Shown here: one piece after another, positions 25,301 to 33,488 of the stretch
Numbering within the stretch: the first letter of the stretch is position 1
How the letters are laid out: the number at the start of each line of letters is the position of its first letter
DNA from: an uncultured Microbulbifer sp.
Lineage (GTDB): Bacteria > Pseudomonadota > Gammaproteobacteria > Pseudomonadales > Cellvibrionaceae
Direction: 5' to 3'
Length of the DNA stretch: 64,000 nt
NCBI RefSeq assembly: GCF_947504145.1
Contig: NZ_CANNGQ010000002.1
Coordinates: forward strand, 124,001-188,000
Program-made: the position numbers and the translations under genes
Notes under the pieces: model-generated
The model's input: only the letters and a program-made list of their open reading frames with translations
What the model was told of the DNA's origin: nothing
The model's database searches: none

Positions 25301-27456
25301 ATATCACCATCGGCAGTGGCGATTTCTACTCGACCAACTACTCCATGGGCTCCGCCGCCATGGCAAGCGCCGGCGGTCTTCAGATGAATCGGTACAGCAC
25401 CCTGGTCAATGCGGGCACCATCACCACCGGTGATGACACCGCCGGCATCTTTGCTCAAGGCTTTTACATGGCCGCGGCGGTGCAGCTGGAGGGTGGCGAG
25501 ATCGTAACCGGCGACGACACTTTTGGCATGCACGCCATTGGATACGTGCAGGCAGCAACGCAAAATGCCGGCAGCATCACTACTGGTGACAACAGCTTCG
25601 GTATGCGCACCTACGCAATTTACGCCAGCGCAGTGAACTCCGGTGATATCACCGTGGGTGACAACGCCATCGGCGTACAGGTGACTGGCGCTTCTGCCTA
25701 TGCGGTCAATACCGGCAATATCACTACCGGTGACAACAGCACCGCCATGTCCGTGTTTAGCGGCGGGTCGCCGGCTTTCGTAGTTAACACCGGTACTATC
25801 ACCACTGGTGCAAACGGTGTCGCACTGGATGTGCGCGGTCAGCACTTCGAGGACCTGGAGACCGGAGAGGTTGCTCCTAACCAGATACTTAACTACGGCA
25901 ATATCACTGGTTCCATCATTACCGGTGACGGTGCCGATTACCTGAAGAACGGCGTGGCCGTAAATCAGTACGGACTGGTTACCAGCGCCGGCCGCATCAC
26001 TCTGAACGACGCGGTCATCGACATGGGCGACGGTGTGAACACCTTCGTCAACGAGGTGGGTGACATCCTGTTCTCAGGCGACAGCGTCATCGACCTGGGT
26101 GCCCAAGGCCAGATGATCAACCTGTCATCCGGCGCTAACTACATCACCTTCAACGGCGTCAACGGTGTAGTGGGCGATACCCTCACCATCAATGGCGACG
26201 TGGTCTTCAACGGCCGCTACGACAACAGTGGCGAGCTGATTGTCGATGTAGCCGGCGGCAGCAGTGACCGCATCGTGATCAATGGCGATATGGTCGCGCA
26301 GGAAGTATTCAATTCCGGTGAAACCCGCAGCCTGTCGGTTCGTCTGGGTATGGTCGTGACCGAGCAGGCTCAGGGTGAAATCACCACCGGACCTGTACTG
26401 CAGGTCAATGGCGATGTAGAGGCGGATGCGGTGCAGTTTGCCGGTTTCGGCGGCCAGTTCGCCGACACTATTCTGTCTGCGGAGCTGCAGCAGGACGGCG
26501 GCGGCAACTGGGTGATCGCCTACACCGCTGGCCTGTCTAACCTGGGTGCCGCGGCCAGCTCTGTGTCGCACCTGGCCGAGAACATGTGGATGAAATCCGC
26601 CTCGGTTCAGTTCGATGAGCAGCGCGGCGCCAGCAGCAGTGAGCTCGGTCGTCAGCAAGGACTGCGCGCCTGGTCCACCATGTTCCACAGCGACAGCGAC
26701 GTGGAAGTCAGTGGTGCGGTGGCGAGCCAGGCGCTGGGCTTCACCCAGCAGCTCGGTGGCCAGATGGCGGGTGCCACTTATACCACTCGCATCGGCGATC
26801 ACTGGGTTTCCGTTAGCCCGATGGTGGGGCTGGGTACCGCCGATGGTAACCAGGTTGACCAGCAGTCCGGCGCACTCCTGGATACCAAGAGCTACGGTAT
26901 CAGCGGCAACTGGAATTTGGGTGCCTTCTATGCCAGCGCCATGTATCAGGTGATGGATTTCGACGCGAATATCCAGGCTTATGATTCTGTGGCTGCTACC
27001 TCCGGTCAGGCGCACGGCTTCAGCCTCACCGGTGGCTGGCGACATCAGCTGGAATCCGGCCTGTCGTTGACCTCCTTTGCCCAGTGGGATGACGTCAAGA
27101 TGGAGATGGACGCCTTCGCCTCCTCCGACGGTGCCTACAACTACGCTACCGATCTCGGCAACAGCAAACGCGCGCGCCTGGGTGTGAGCCTGAGCAAGTC
27201 CTTCTCTATGCCGGAAGGCTACGCAATGCCCTACGTGACCTTCAGTGTTGCCGATCGCGTGACCAATGACACCCATGACCTCCACAGCAACGGTGTGGCA
27301 TTTACCAGTGATGTTTCCGGCAACGGCTTCAATATCGATTTTGGCGTCGATGGCCGTTATCGCGTCTGGGACATCAAAGGTGGCCTAGGCGTGCATAGCG
27401 GTGAGGTGGACAAGAATGGCCTGAGTGCCAAGTTCTCTGTCTCGCGCAGCCTGTAA
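22375..27456 (+). CDS. Large autotransporter (type Va) with repetitive passenger
   Basis: A 1693-residue secreted protein. The start ATG 22375 has GGGGAGAG upstream. A long signal peptide (residues 1 to about 43, ending NAYAQ) is followed by a passenger of roughly 1350 residues. The passenger is built from short repeats of the type NSGDIxxGDxSxGI, which should fold as a beta-helix. It is interrupted by D-rich calcium-type loops (DTDGDGVDD near residue 280, DLDGDGIE near 537) and two cysteine pairs. The last 290 or so residues form an autotransporter barrel (from about SSVSHLAENMW) that ends SVSRSL. It should be exposed on or released from the cell surface, e.g. as an adhesin or matrix protein. 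No protease or lipase active site is seen. It is the first gene of a run with the TonB receptor and peptidase. Confidence 0.88.
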   Translation: MAANKGFPSNPSLLTSAVRKALFTSAAVTAIAVGAPGHNAYAQQVGTCNPISTEFTSGTVQCSGEFDATIEYQVQDFTVVGGEVAPGDIKVVVAEGSVATGIEISSIVPATGEIVAQGSVTIENHGDLTQAAGAALEVPEENIIHFGDDYGLRKSGTQGNYSGYTYTGSVQLDSDGNPVGDAATFAEGVAPGDMASYLGLDQSVLTGPLQDNGGPIEDLSIVIADQGELDFDDIAAISAETDAGTIDIANTGDISMGSGLKVEYHTHYSISSGGVNPIDVDTDGDGVDDLRLYADRNQVFLPNQSRGGTQYRFETSASVIGIDAASATGDINISNAGSIDAGDVAYGVRSHTDSGDIGISNTGDIALGADSVGISATTAANAELVYQYGYSVDNGVSYRPTSGAPGTSKYKAPAYFHSSTEYVGKIFNADGGDSRIQIANAGTITVGAAGTGILAHNPSGDEIIIDNSGDITVGAGEGGAGIDASAMAGFSTQYTVEYAQTPGCGGFFGPPCEPLPYETNVVPGDGVEAGDAWYATDLDGDGIETPTKHYYNQTVKEGRGYVEDLGDITIVNSGTIDITAATGATAINAATMGATAIENSGSILVGADSTGIRTSGVGETQVINSGDIQLVGDSSRGMRISSYVYHILFGNDSIGNEEIYGGFDREVLNDTYAGFGGDTNVLNSGSITGTMDKADVLVYNEAGDLETINPYLVTSVGISVSTTNSNLKGTDLPFAAYGPESLAAWEERTGTELSYRDSIEFFETNVVNTGDIAMGDLSTGIRLSATYGEATIINSGSVSVGDGVLGERFDTYNPVRVHSVAIAADPGGDSWANNTVINTADGVVSAGELGKGLIAASVGGDAMVINDGTVTVGSGAVIEASDHRETAFTINSAGLQSSTVLGIDSYAMVANNGTVTTGDNSAGIQATNATGPGFFTNAFEGQATAVAVNTGQISSGDHSFGLAVGGASSLGYNSGDITIGSGDFYSTNYSMGSAAMASAGGLQMNRYSTLVNAGTITTGDDTAGIFAQGFYMAAAVQLEGGEIVTGDDTFGMHAIGYVQAATQNAGSITTGDNSFGMRTYAIYASAVNSGDITVGDNAIGVQVTGASAYAVNTGNITTGDNSTAMSVFSGGSPAFVVNTGTITTGANGVALDVRGQHFEDLETGEVAPNQILNYGNITGSIITGDGADYLKNGVAVNQYGLVTSAGRITLNDAVIDMGDGVNTFVNEVGDILFSGDSVIDLGAQGQMINLSSGANYITFNGVNGVVGDTLTINGDVVFNGRYDNSGELIVDVAGGSSDRIVINGDMVAQEVFNSGETRSLSVRLGMVVTEQAQGEITTGPVLQVNGDVEADAVQFAGFGGQFADTILSAELQQDGGGNWVIAYTAGLSNLGAAASSVSHLAENMWMKSASVQFDEQRGASSSELGRQQGLRAWSTMFHSDSDVEVSGAVASQALGFTQQLGGQMAGATYTTRIGDHWVSVSPMVGLGTADGNQVDQQSGALLDTKSYGISGNWNLGAFYASAMYQVMDFDANIQAYDSVAATSGQAHGFSLTGGWRHQLESGLSLTSFAQWDDVKMEMDAFASSDGAYNYATDLGNSKRARLGVSLSKSFSMPEGYAMPYVTFSVADRVTNDTHDLHSNGVAFTSDVSGNGFNIDFGVDGRYRVWDIKGGLGVHSGEVDKNGLSAKFSVSRSL

Positions 27457-27465
27457 AACACTGTG

Positions 27466-27487
27466 GTCGGGGGCGCCCTGCGCCCCC
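27466..27487 (+). other. GC-rich hairpin between autotransporter and TonB receptor genes
   Basis: CGGGGGCGC and GCGCCCCCG form a perfect 9-bp stem with loop CCT, directly after the autotransporter stop. No T-run follows, so it is more likely an mRNA-stabilising or partial attenuation element than a full terminator. Exact edges are plus or minus one or two bases. Confidence 0.5.
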
Positions 27488-27527
27488 GTTGGTCATGAAT
27501 TTTCATTGGGGTTGATACCCCCGGGAA

Positions 27528-30353
27528 ATGAATATGTTTGAGAAGAAAAAGCTCTCATTTTGCGTGGCGGCAATCGCTTGGGGCCTGGCAGCAGCCATGC
27601 CGCTTGCGGCGCAAGAGTCTGGCGAAGAGCGAAAGCCAGCCAGCGCCGAAGAGCGCTCGCAAAGTAACGACACATCTGGCGTTAAAGAAACCAGAGTTAA
27701 GCGCACCGGTGAAGACCCGAACGAACTGATCGTAAGCGTACCGGAGACTGGTATCGAAACAATCGAGGTCACCGGCTCCCTGATTCCACGTACCGGCTTT
27801 GATGGCCCGGATCCCATTACGGTTATCGATGCCGATGACATGAAGAAGATGGGGCTCAATACGGTCTCTGATGTCATTGATACCCTGACTGCGAACTCCG
27901 GCTACTCGGAAGGCAAGTCGGGCGCCCTGACCACCGGTTTTACCACCGGTGCCAGCGAGGCCAACCTGCGGGGCCTGGGCGTTGGCCGCACCCTGGTGCT
28001 GATCAACGGCCGCCGCATTGCCGATTACCCGATGCCATTTGGCGGTGAGCAGAACGGTGCCGACCTGGGCACGATCCCGTTCTCCGCGCTGTCGCGGGTG
28101 GAAGTGCTGAGCGGCAGCGCCTCCGCGACCTACGGTTCTGATGCAGTGGGCGGGGTGATCAACCTAATTACCAACCGGGATATGGAGCGCACTTCGCTGT
28201 CCGTGAATACCGGCGCCTACGAGGAAGGCTACGGCTTCTTCAACCAGATGTCCTTTACCACCGGTGCCGTATTTGACCGCGGTTCCGTGACCCTCAGTTT
28301 GGAAAATGTGCGCTCCGAGCCGGTGGCGGCAGATCAAGTGAGTTTCCTGGACAGCAACGAACTGCCCTACACCGGCATCCGTGCCCAGCAGCGTGATCTG
28401 GGCAATGCCGCGGGCAATGGTTTCGTGTCCCCGATGGGGTTCAGTTGCGACGACCGGGGTATGTCTGCGTCGGAAAGTGCCAACGCCGATGGCGCTACGG
28501 TTTGTAATTACGACCTGCGCGAGGGCATCGCCCTGCAGAACGAGCTGGATCGCTCGTCACTGTTTCTGGATGGCCGTTACCAACTGACCGACACCATCAC
28601 TGGCTTTGCCACGGTACTGGCCTCGAAGCAGGCGGTCAGCACCAAGCGCAATGCCACGGGTTGGAGCAATTTCCAGATCACCAATGATGACCTCGATAAA
28701 ATCATCCGGGTCGATCGCAGCTTCGTGCCGGACCTGGGCTTTGTCACCACCAATTACGACCAGGAAATGTGGACCCTGATGGCGGGCCTGCAAGGCGAAT
28801 TTGCGCTGGGCGACAACGCCTGGAACTGGGACCTGGGTTATTCCAAGGCCCGCTTCAAGGTGCAGCAATCCTCGCCGCAGCTGCGCGAGGAAGTACTCGA
28901 AGAGCTGTTGCTGGAGGGTGCCAGCAGTTATACCAAATATGGCATAGGGCAATATCGGGTCGACAACAACTTCTTCGAGAACGGCCTGGTGGACAATATC
29001 TTCCGCGATATGTCCCTGGAGCGGGATGCGCTGGTAGGTACTGCCACCATCGATGCGGCATCCGGTGCGCAAACCCTGAATGCCAAGGTGGTGGGTGAGC
29101 TGGGTGACCTCGGCGGCTGGCTGTATAACCCGGTGACCATGGCGGTACTGGCCGAATGGTCACACCAGGACACCGGTATCAGCCCTGATGAGCGCTACCT
29201 GAACGACTCCGGGCTGAGCTGGTTCAGGCAGTCTTCGGTGGTCTCTGCCGGCGACCGCTCCCGCAAGGCCATTGCCGCGGAATTCCTGGTGCCGGTGGTT
29301 GAGGACCTAGAGGTTACGCTGGCAACCCGTTTCGACCGCTACGATGACAGCACCGCGATTGGCGGGCGCAACACAAGCACGGCCAAGTTTGCCTATCGCC
29401 CGATCGATACAATGATGTTTCGCGGCCATTTTGCCCAGAGCTTCCGCGCGCCGGACATGTTCGCGATCTATGGCGAGTCCGGGGGCAATACTGATGTAGT
29501 GGACCTGTCCGCGGCTGGCTGTTACGACGATGGCAACATCTCCGGCTGTCCGCTCACTAGCGTCAACTTTATTCGCCAGGGCCGAACCGACCTGGATGAG
29601 GAAAAGGGCGATGACGTGGGCTTTGGCATTGTGCTGACTCCCACCAACAATGTCAGCGCCTCGCTGGACTGGTACCGGGTCAAGATGGAAAACCTGGTGG
29701 CACTGCAGCTGCCGCAATACCTGATGGAGTACGAGTACGGCTGTAACAACGGTGAGTACTCCATCGGCAGTCGCTTCTGCCAGGATGTGTTCAACCGGGT
29801 AGTGCGCGACGAATTCGGCCAATTGGAAACGGTAATTACCTCGCCGGCAAACGAGGCCTATCGTGAGGTTGAAGGTATCGACGCCGAAGTGCGTGCGACC
29901 TTTGAATCCCAGCAGTACGGTAACTTTGGTGTAACCTTGAACTACACCAACACCCTGGCCCATGACTGGCAGAAATTCGCCGGTGATGAGGCGCTGGACG
30001 TGCGCAAGGGTGAGATCGGTAGGTCCACGCCCGCGACCAGCACCAACCTGGTGTTGAGCTGGGCCAACCCGCTGAGTGCCTTCCAGTCCGTCGGAGGTGC
30101 GCTGTTTATTCGGCGTCAGGGGAGTGTGGATAACTATGCGCATACCAAGGAGTTGGAGCCCTATTACACGGCGGACTTGATTGCCCGCTACCAGGTCGAT
30201 GCACGCCTCAACATTGGCTTGACGGTGAAGAATCTCACCAACGCCATGCCAGTCGAGGATGAGACCTATTCCTGGCCCAATTACTGGCAGCACCTGCAGA
30301 CCCCCTTGGGCCGCAGCTATACCCTGTCCGTCAACTACTTCCTCAGTGACTAA
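27528..30353 (+). CDS. TonB-dependent outer membrane receptor
   Basis: A 941-residue receptor with a signal peptide (CVAAIAWGLAAAMPLAAQ) and an acidic linker, then a TonB-box-like ETIEVTGSLI (about residues 77-86). The plug domain contains LRGLGVGRTLVLINGRRIA (19 residues) and ATYGSDAVGGVINLIT, and a 22-strand barrel follows. The C-terminus is VNYFLSD rather than the usual terminal Phe. It imports a ligand across the outer membrane using TonB/ExbBD energy. The N-terminal style and following peptidase gene recall receptors for peptides or amphiphilic compounds rather than classical siderophore receptors. Position 71 bp after the autotransporter suggests a common transcript. Confidence 0.92.
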   Translation: MNMFEKKKLSFCVAAIAWGLAAAMPLAAQESGEERKPASAEERSQSNDTSGVKETRVKRTGEDPNELIVSVPETGIETIEVTGSLIPRTGFDGPDPITVIDADDMKKMGLNTVSDVIDTLTANSGYSEGKSGALTTGFTTGASEANLRGLGVGRTLVLINGRRIADYPMPFGGEQNGADLGTIPFSALSRVEVLSGSASATYGSDAVGGVINLITNRDMERTSLSVNTGAYEEGYGFFNQMSFTTGAVFDRGSVTLSLENVRSEPVAADQVSFLDSNELPYTGIRAQQRDLGNAAGNGFVSPMGFSCDDRGMSASESANADGATVCNYDLREGIALQNELDRSSLFLDGRYQLTDTITGFATVLASKQAVSTKRNATGWSNFQITNDDLDKIIRVDRSFVPDLGFVTTNYDQEMWTLMAGLQGEFALGDNAWNWDLGYSKARFKVQQSSPQLREEVLEELLLEGASSYTKYGIGQYRVDNNFFENGLVDNIFRDMSLERDALVGTATIDAASGAQTLNAKVVGELGDLGGWLYNPVTMAVLAEWSHQDTGISPDERYLNDSGLSWFRQSSVVSAGDRSRKAIAAEFLVPVVEDLEVTLATRFDRYDDSTAIGGRNTSTAKFAYRPIDTMMFRGHFAQSFRAPDMFAIYGESGGNTDVVDLSAAGCYDDGNISGCPLTSVNFIRQGRTDLDEEKGDDVGFGIVLTPTNNVSASLDWYRVKMENLVALQLPQYLMEYEYGCNNGEYSIGSRFCQDVFNRVVRDEFGQLETVITSPANEAYREVEGIDAEVRATFESQQYGNFGVTLNYTNTLAHDWQKFAGDEALDVRKGEIGRSTPATSTNLVLSWANPLSAFQSVGGALFIRRQGSVDNYAHTKELEPYYTADLIARYQVDARLNIGLTVKNLTNAMPVEDETYSWPNYWQHLQTPLGRSYTLSVNYFLSD

Positions 30354-30367
30354 ATCCTGTAGATGTG

Positions 30368-30395
30368 TCGGTCGGCCCCGCAAATGGGCCGGCCA
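30368..30395 (+). other. Intercistronic hairpin between TonB receptor and S9 peptidase genes
   Basis: GGTCGGCCC and GGGCCGGCC pair over nine positions (one G-T pair) with loop CGCAAAT. A Shine-Dalgarno-like AGGAG follows at once and there is no T-run. This is the second such hairpin in the operon. Confidence 0.45.
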
Positions 30396-30408
30396 CAGGA
30401 GAATAATT

Positions 30409-32481
30409 ATGAAAATCAAATCTTTGCTTGGCTTTGCCGTGCTGGCGGCAGGCCTCGCGGGCGCGACGGCCTGCTCCGGCCCAACCGCTCAACCGCAAGT
30501 CAGCGATGAACAGGCCAAGCCCTTCGCCAGCCTGGGCGAGATGCCGGTCCCCTTTGAGGACCTGTTCCGCCCGCTGGCCTACAGCAATATTCGTATCTCT
30601 CCGGACGGCCGTCACCTGGCCGCGGGCAAGGTCCGCGATAATGGACTGATGGATGCCGTGATTATCGACCGGCGTACCATGGAGATTACGTCTAGCCTGG
30701 AAATGGCCGGCAATATGGGCGTGGCGGATATTCGCTGGGCCAACAACGAGCGTGTGCTGTTCAGTTTCAGCCGCAAGTCTGCCTTGGCCGAGGGTGCGGG
30801 CAACTTTTCCATCGCCGGCATGAATGTCGATGGTAGCCGCAAGGATGTGATCTGGCGCGGTTCCAATGACTATGGTGGCAATGAAAGTGCGATGCTGTCC
30901 GGTAAGATCGACGACGAACACTTCCGTGTGGTCGTCTACCCCTCCGGCAGCAGTACCAATTTCCCGCTGAACTATATCTACAAGCTGAATATCTACACCG
31001 GCAAGTCGACGCGCATTGCCCGCTCGCCGATCCGCTTGTCCCAGCCCATTTTCAAGAAGGGTGAGATCACCCACTGGGTGGGCCGCCTGGCCAACAGCTT
31101 CGACCACACGGTGGTTGCCACCCGCGAGGACGACGGTGGCTGGGAAGAAACCGTGTACGACAACTCCAAGGGCGTATTCGCGCCGGTGGCCTGGACCAAT
31201 GAAGACGACTGGATGTGGTATTCCGATACCATCGAGGCGCCGACCAAAGGTCTGTACAAGGTCAATGTGAAAACCGGTGAGAAAAAACTGGTGTACCGCC
31301 ATCCTAAAGTCGACTACTCGCAGACTTACAGTGATGACGACGGCAATCCTTGGGGCGCTCTGGTTAACTACGACTATCCCGAAGTCGTATACCTCGATGA
31401 GGACAACCACTACGCCAAGACCCACAAACAGCTGCAGGGTACTTTCCCCAACAGTGCAATCCAGATTGTAAACCGCACGGCCGATGGCAACGAATGGGTT
31501 GTGCACGTTGCCAGCGATCGTCACCCGGGCACCTACTACCTGTATAACCAGTTCGACGGCGCCATGAAGGAGCTGGCCAATCGCGCGCAGTGGATCGACC
31601 CGGCGAAAATGCCGGCGACGCACCCGATCCGCTTCAATGCGCGCGATGGGCTGGAGATTAATGGCTATATCACTTTGCCAGTGAGCAAAGAAGCCAAAGA
31701 CCTGCCGCTGATCGTCTTGCCGCACGGTGGGCCTCATGGGCCGCGCGACTACTGGACGTATGATCGCGAGAGCATCCGCTTCGCCAACGCCGGCTATGCG
31801 GTAATGCATGTGAACTACCGCGGTTCCGGCGGCTATGGCCGCGAGTTTCTGTTCGGCGGCTATGGCAAGTGGGGCCGGGAGATGCAGGACGACCTGACCG
31901 ATGCCACCTACTGGGCCATCCAGTCCGGTATCGCGGATCGCGAGCGCATCTGTATCTACGGTGCATCTTACGGCGGCTATGCGGCCATGATGGGTATCAC
32001 CAAGGAGTCAGACCTGTACAAGTGCGGTATTGGCTATGTGGGGGTGTACGACCTGAACATCTTTATGACCGAGGGCGATATCCCCCTGCGTGAAGCCGGT
32101 CGCACCTATCTGAAGGCAGCCGTCGGCACCGATCCGAAGGAGCGCGCGCGTCGTTCCCCGGCGGCCAACACCGATCGTATCCAGGCGCCGGTCTTCCTGA
32201 TTCAGGGCAAGCGGGACGTGCGCGTTCACTGGGCGCATTATGAAGCCATGCGCGATGCACTGGTCGCGCAGGATCATGCGCTGGAGACTCTGGTGGCACC
32301 GCGCGCAGCTCACGGCGCCCGTGAGGAAGACAGTCAGCTGGAAATTTACTGCCGTATGATCGATTTCTTCGATCGCCATATTGGCGACGGTAAGCCAACA
32401 GACGCGCCTGCCGATGACTGTGTCCCCGCAGGTGCGCTCGGACTTGAGTACAAATACTACGAGGGAGTGAAACGTGGTTAA
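30409..32481 (+). CDS. Prolyl oligopeptidase family (S9) serine peptidase, exported
   Basis: A 690-residue enzyme. An N-terminal export signal (LLGFAVLAAGLAGATAC) may end in a lipobox-like ATAC, then a seven-bladed propeller-type region spans about residues 50-430. The alpha/beta-hydrolase domain has nucleophile Ser520 in YGASYGGYA, Asp603 in KRDVRVHW and His635 in AAHGARE. S9 peptidases cleave short peptides, often after proline or with broad acyl-aminoacyl specificity. It likely acts in the periplasm on ligands taken in by the preceding TonB receptor. The start ATG 30409 has AGGAG upstream. It overlaps the next gene by eight bases. Confidence 0.9.
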   Translation: MKIKSLLGFAVLAAGLAGATACSGPTAQPQVSDEQAKPFASLGEMPVPFEDLFRPLAYSNIRISPDGRHLAAGKVRDNGLMDAVIIDRRTMEITSSLEMAGNMGVADIRWANNERVLFSFSRKSALAEGAGNFSIAGMNVDGSRKDVIWRGSNDYGGNESAMLSGKIDDEHFRVVVYPSGSSTNFPLNYIYKLNIYTGKSTRIARSPIRLSQPIFKKGEITHWVGRLANSFDHTVVATREDDGGWEETVYDNSKGVFAPVAWTNEDDWMWYSDTIEAPTKGLYKVNVKTGEKKLVYRHPKVDYSQTYSDDDGNPWGALVNYDYPEVVYLDEDNHYAKTHKQLQGTFPNSAIQIVNRTADGNEWVVHVASDRHPGTYYLYNQFDGAMKELANRAQWIDPAKMPATHPIRFNARDGLEINGYITLPVSKEAKDLPLIVLPHGGPHGPRDYWTYDRESIRFANAGYAVMHVNYRGSGGYGREFLFGGYGKWGREMQDDLTDATYWAIQSGIADRERICIYGASYGGYAAMMGITKESDLYKCGIGYVGVYDLNIFMTEGDIPLREAGRTYLKAAVGTDPKERARRSPAANTDRIQAPVFLIQGKRDVRVHWAHYEAMRDALVAQDHALETLVAPRAAHGAREEDSQLEIYCRMIDFFDRHIGDGKPTDAPADDCVPAGALGLEYKYYEGVKRG

Positions 32482-33019
32482 GTTGCTCGCCGGTGTCGCC
32501 ACTCTTTTGCTGGCCACTCTGTTGCTTGCCAGTAATGCGCTTGCCGAGGACTGGCAGCGCCCCGACTGCTCGACGTTCGAGGAATTCAGTGCGTGTCGCA
32601 ATGCGGAGCGCAATGACTACCGTCGGCAAAAGCAGCAGGAGTTTCGCGCAAATGGGTTGTCATTCTGGTACTACGAACGTCCGGATTTTTCCGAAAACAA
32701 AGTGGTCGAAAAGGCACTGAAGGATAAAGTCGAGGGCGCGCTGTTTTTCTCATTCAGCGTGGAGCGTGATGGCAGCGTTTCCGCGGTCGAGCTCAGCAAG
32801 AAAAGCAGCGAGGAGGTAGCGGTCTACGCCGGGCCTATCCTCGCCGCGATGAAAAACTGGCAGTTTGTGCCATCGGAAAAATCCTGGGCGAACCAGGAGT
32901 GGCGCTATCAGTTTTTCTTCGAGCCGGAACAGTGCAATGAAGATACGCAGGAAGAAAGTTGCGAATCAGGTTCTGACTCCGGGCACGGAAAACAAAAATC
33001 TCTCTTGGTCGAGAAATAA
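32474..33019 (+). CDS. Small exported TonB C-terminal-domain-like protein
   Basis: A 181-residue protein with a cleavable signal peptide (LLLATLLLASNALAED) and a Cys pair near the N-terminus. A TonB_C-like domain (FFSFSVERDGSVSAVELSKK ... MKNWQFVPSEK) is followed by an acidic, Cys-containing tail. It lacks the membrane anchor and proline-rich rod of true TonB, so it cannot energise transport by itself. It might modulate the receptor in the periplasm or have taken the fold for another purpose. The start is GTG 32474, eight bases inside the peptidase gene, with GGAG upstream. A terminator follows. Confidence 0.65.
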   Translation: MVKLLAGVATLLLATLLLASNALAEDWQRPDCSTFEEFSACRNAERNDYRRQKQQEFRANGLSFWYYERPDFSENKVVEKALKDKVEGALFFSFSVERDGSVSAVELSKKSSEEVAVYAGPILAAMKNWQFVPSEKSWANQEWRYQFFFEPEQCNEDTQEESCESGSDSGHGKQKSLLVEK

Positions 33020-33020
33020 C

Positions 33021-33077
33021 GGCAGCCGCGGCTGCCGGACCCCCAGTTTAGCCCGGGCAATTGCTCGGGCTTTTTTT
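33021..33077 (+). terminator. Terminator of the autotransporter/TonB receptor/peptidase operon
   Basis: A 16-base palindrome GGCAGCCGCGGCTGCC (33021-33036) is followed by the stem AGCCCGGGC/GCTCGGGCT with loop AATT and a T7 run (33050-33077). The second hairpin is a standard rho-independent terminator. Confidence 0.9.
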
Positions 33078-33175
33078 GTGCGCGCACAAACCGGTGGCGA
33101 ATGCTGGACACAGTTGTGCTCTTACGCCGATACGACCGGGGAAACAGGGAATAGAAATATAGGAAAGAAGAGAGG

Positions 33176-33262
33176 TGGTGCCCAGGAGAAGACTTGAACT
33201 TCCACGACCGTAAGGCCACTAGCACCTGAAGCTAGCGCGTCTACCAATTCCGCCACCTGGGC
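33176..33262 (-). tRNA. tRNA-Leu (anticodon CAG)
   Basis: The 87-nt gene on the minus strand includes an encoded CCA end. It has the acceptor GCCCAGG, the D-arm sequence GGCGGAATTGGTAGAC, an anticodon stem CTAGC/GCTAG with loop TTCAGGT (anticodon CAG), a long variable arm (GTGGCCTTACGGTCGT) typical of type II tRNAs, and the T-loop GTTCAAGTC. It closely resembles E. coli tRNA-Leu(CAG). It reads CUG codons, which are frequent in the surrounding genes. Confidence 0.97.
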
Positions 33263-33291
33263 AAACAGCGGGCTTGCCGCTGAGGCTGCGC

Positions 33292-33319
33292 ATTATGGCG
33301 GTTTTGTTTCGCCAGTCAA
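33292..33319 (-). promoter_or_regulatory. Sigma-70 promoter of tRNA-Leu
   Basis: On the minus strand TTGACT (33319-33314), 16 bases, then CATAAT (33297-33292), 30 bp before the mature tRNA 5' end. Both boxes are close to consensus. Confidence 0.7.
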
Positions 33320-33388
33320 TTACCAATTGTGACTGGTGAGTGCGTTTGAGATCTCTGCTCTCAGAGGTGTCCGTTTTCCACTCAAAAT

Positions 33389-33405
33389 TTGTAGTTAAAT
33401 TACAA
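33389..33405. promoter_or_regulatory. HexR-like palindromic operator upstream of ppc
   Basis: TTGTAGTTAAATTACAA is a 17-bp palindrome with one mismatch. It matches the HexR site of gammaproteobacteria (TGTAATTAAATTACA) at all but one position. It lies 83 bp before the ppc start codon. HexR controls central carbon metabolism in response to KDPG. Confidence 0.5.
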
Positions 33406-33488
33406 AAATGGGCGCCGAGCCATCTCAATAGACGTCGAAATATGTAAAAATACCGCCCCATGTTTGTTCCGATGAGGGGGGAAATTCC

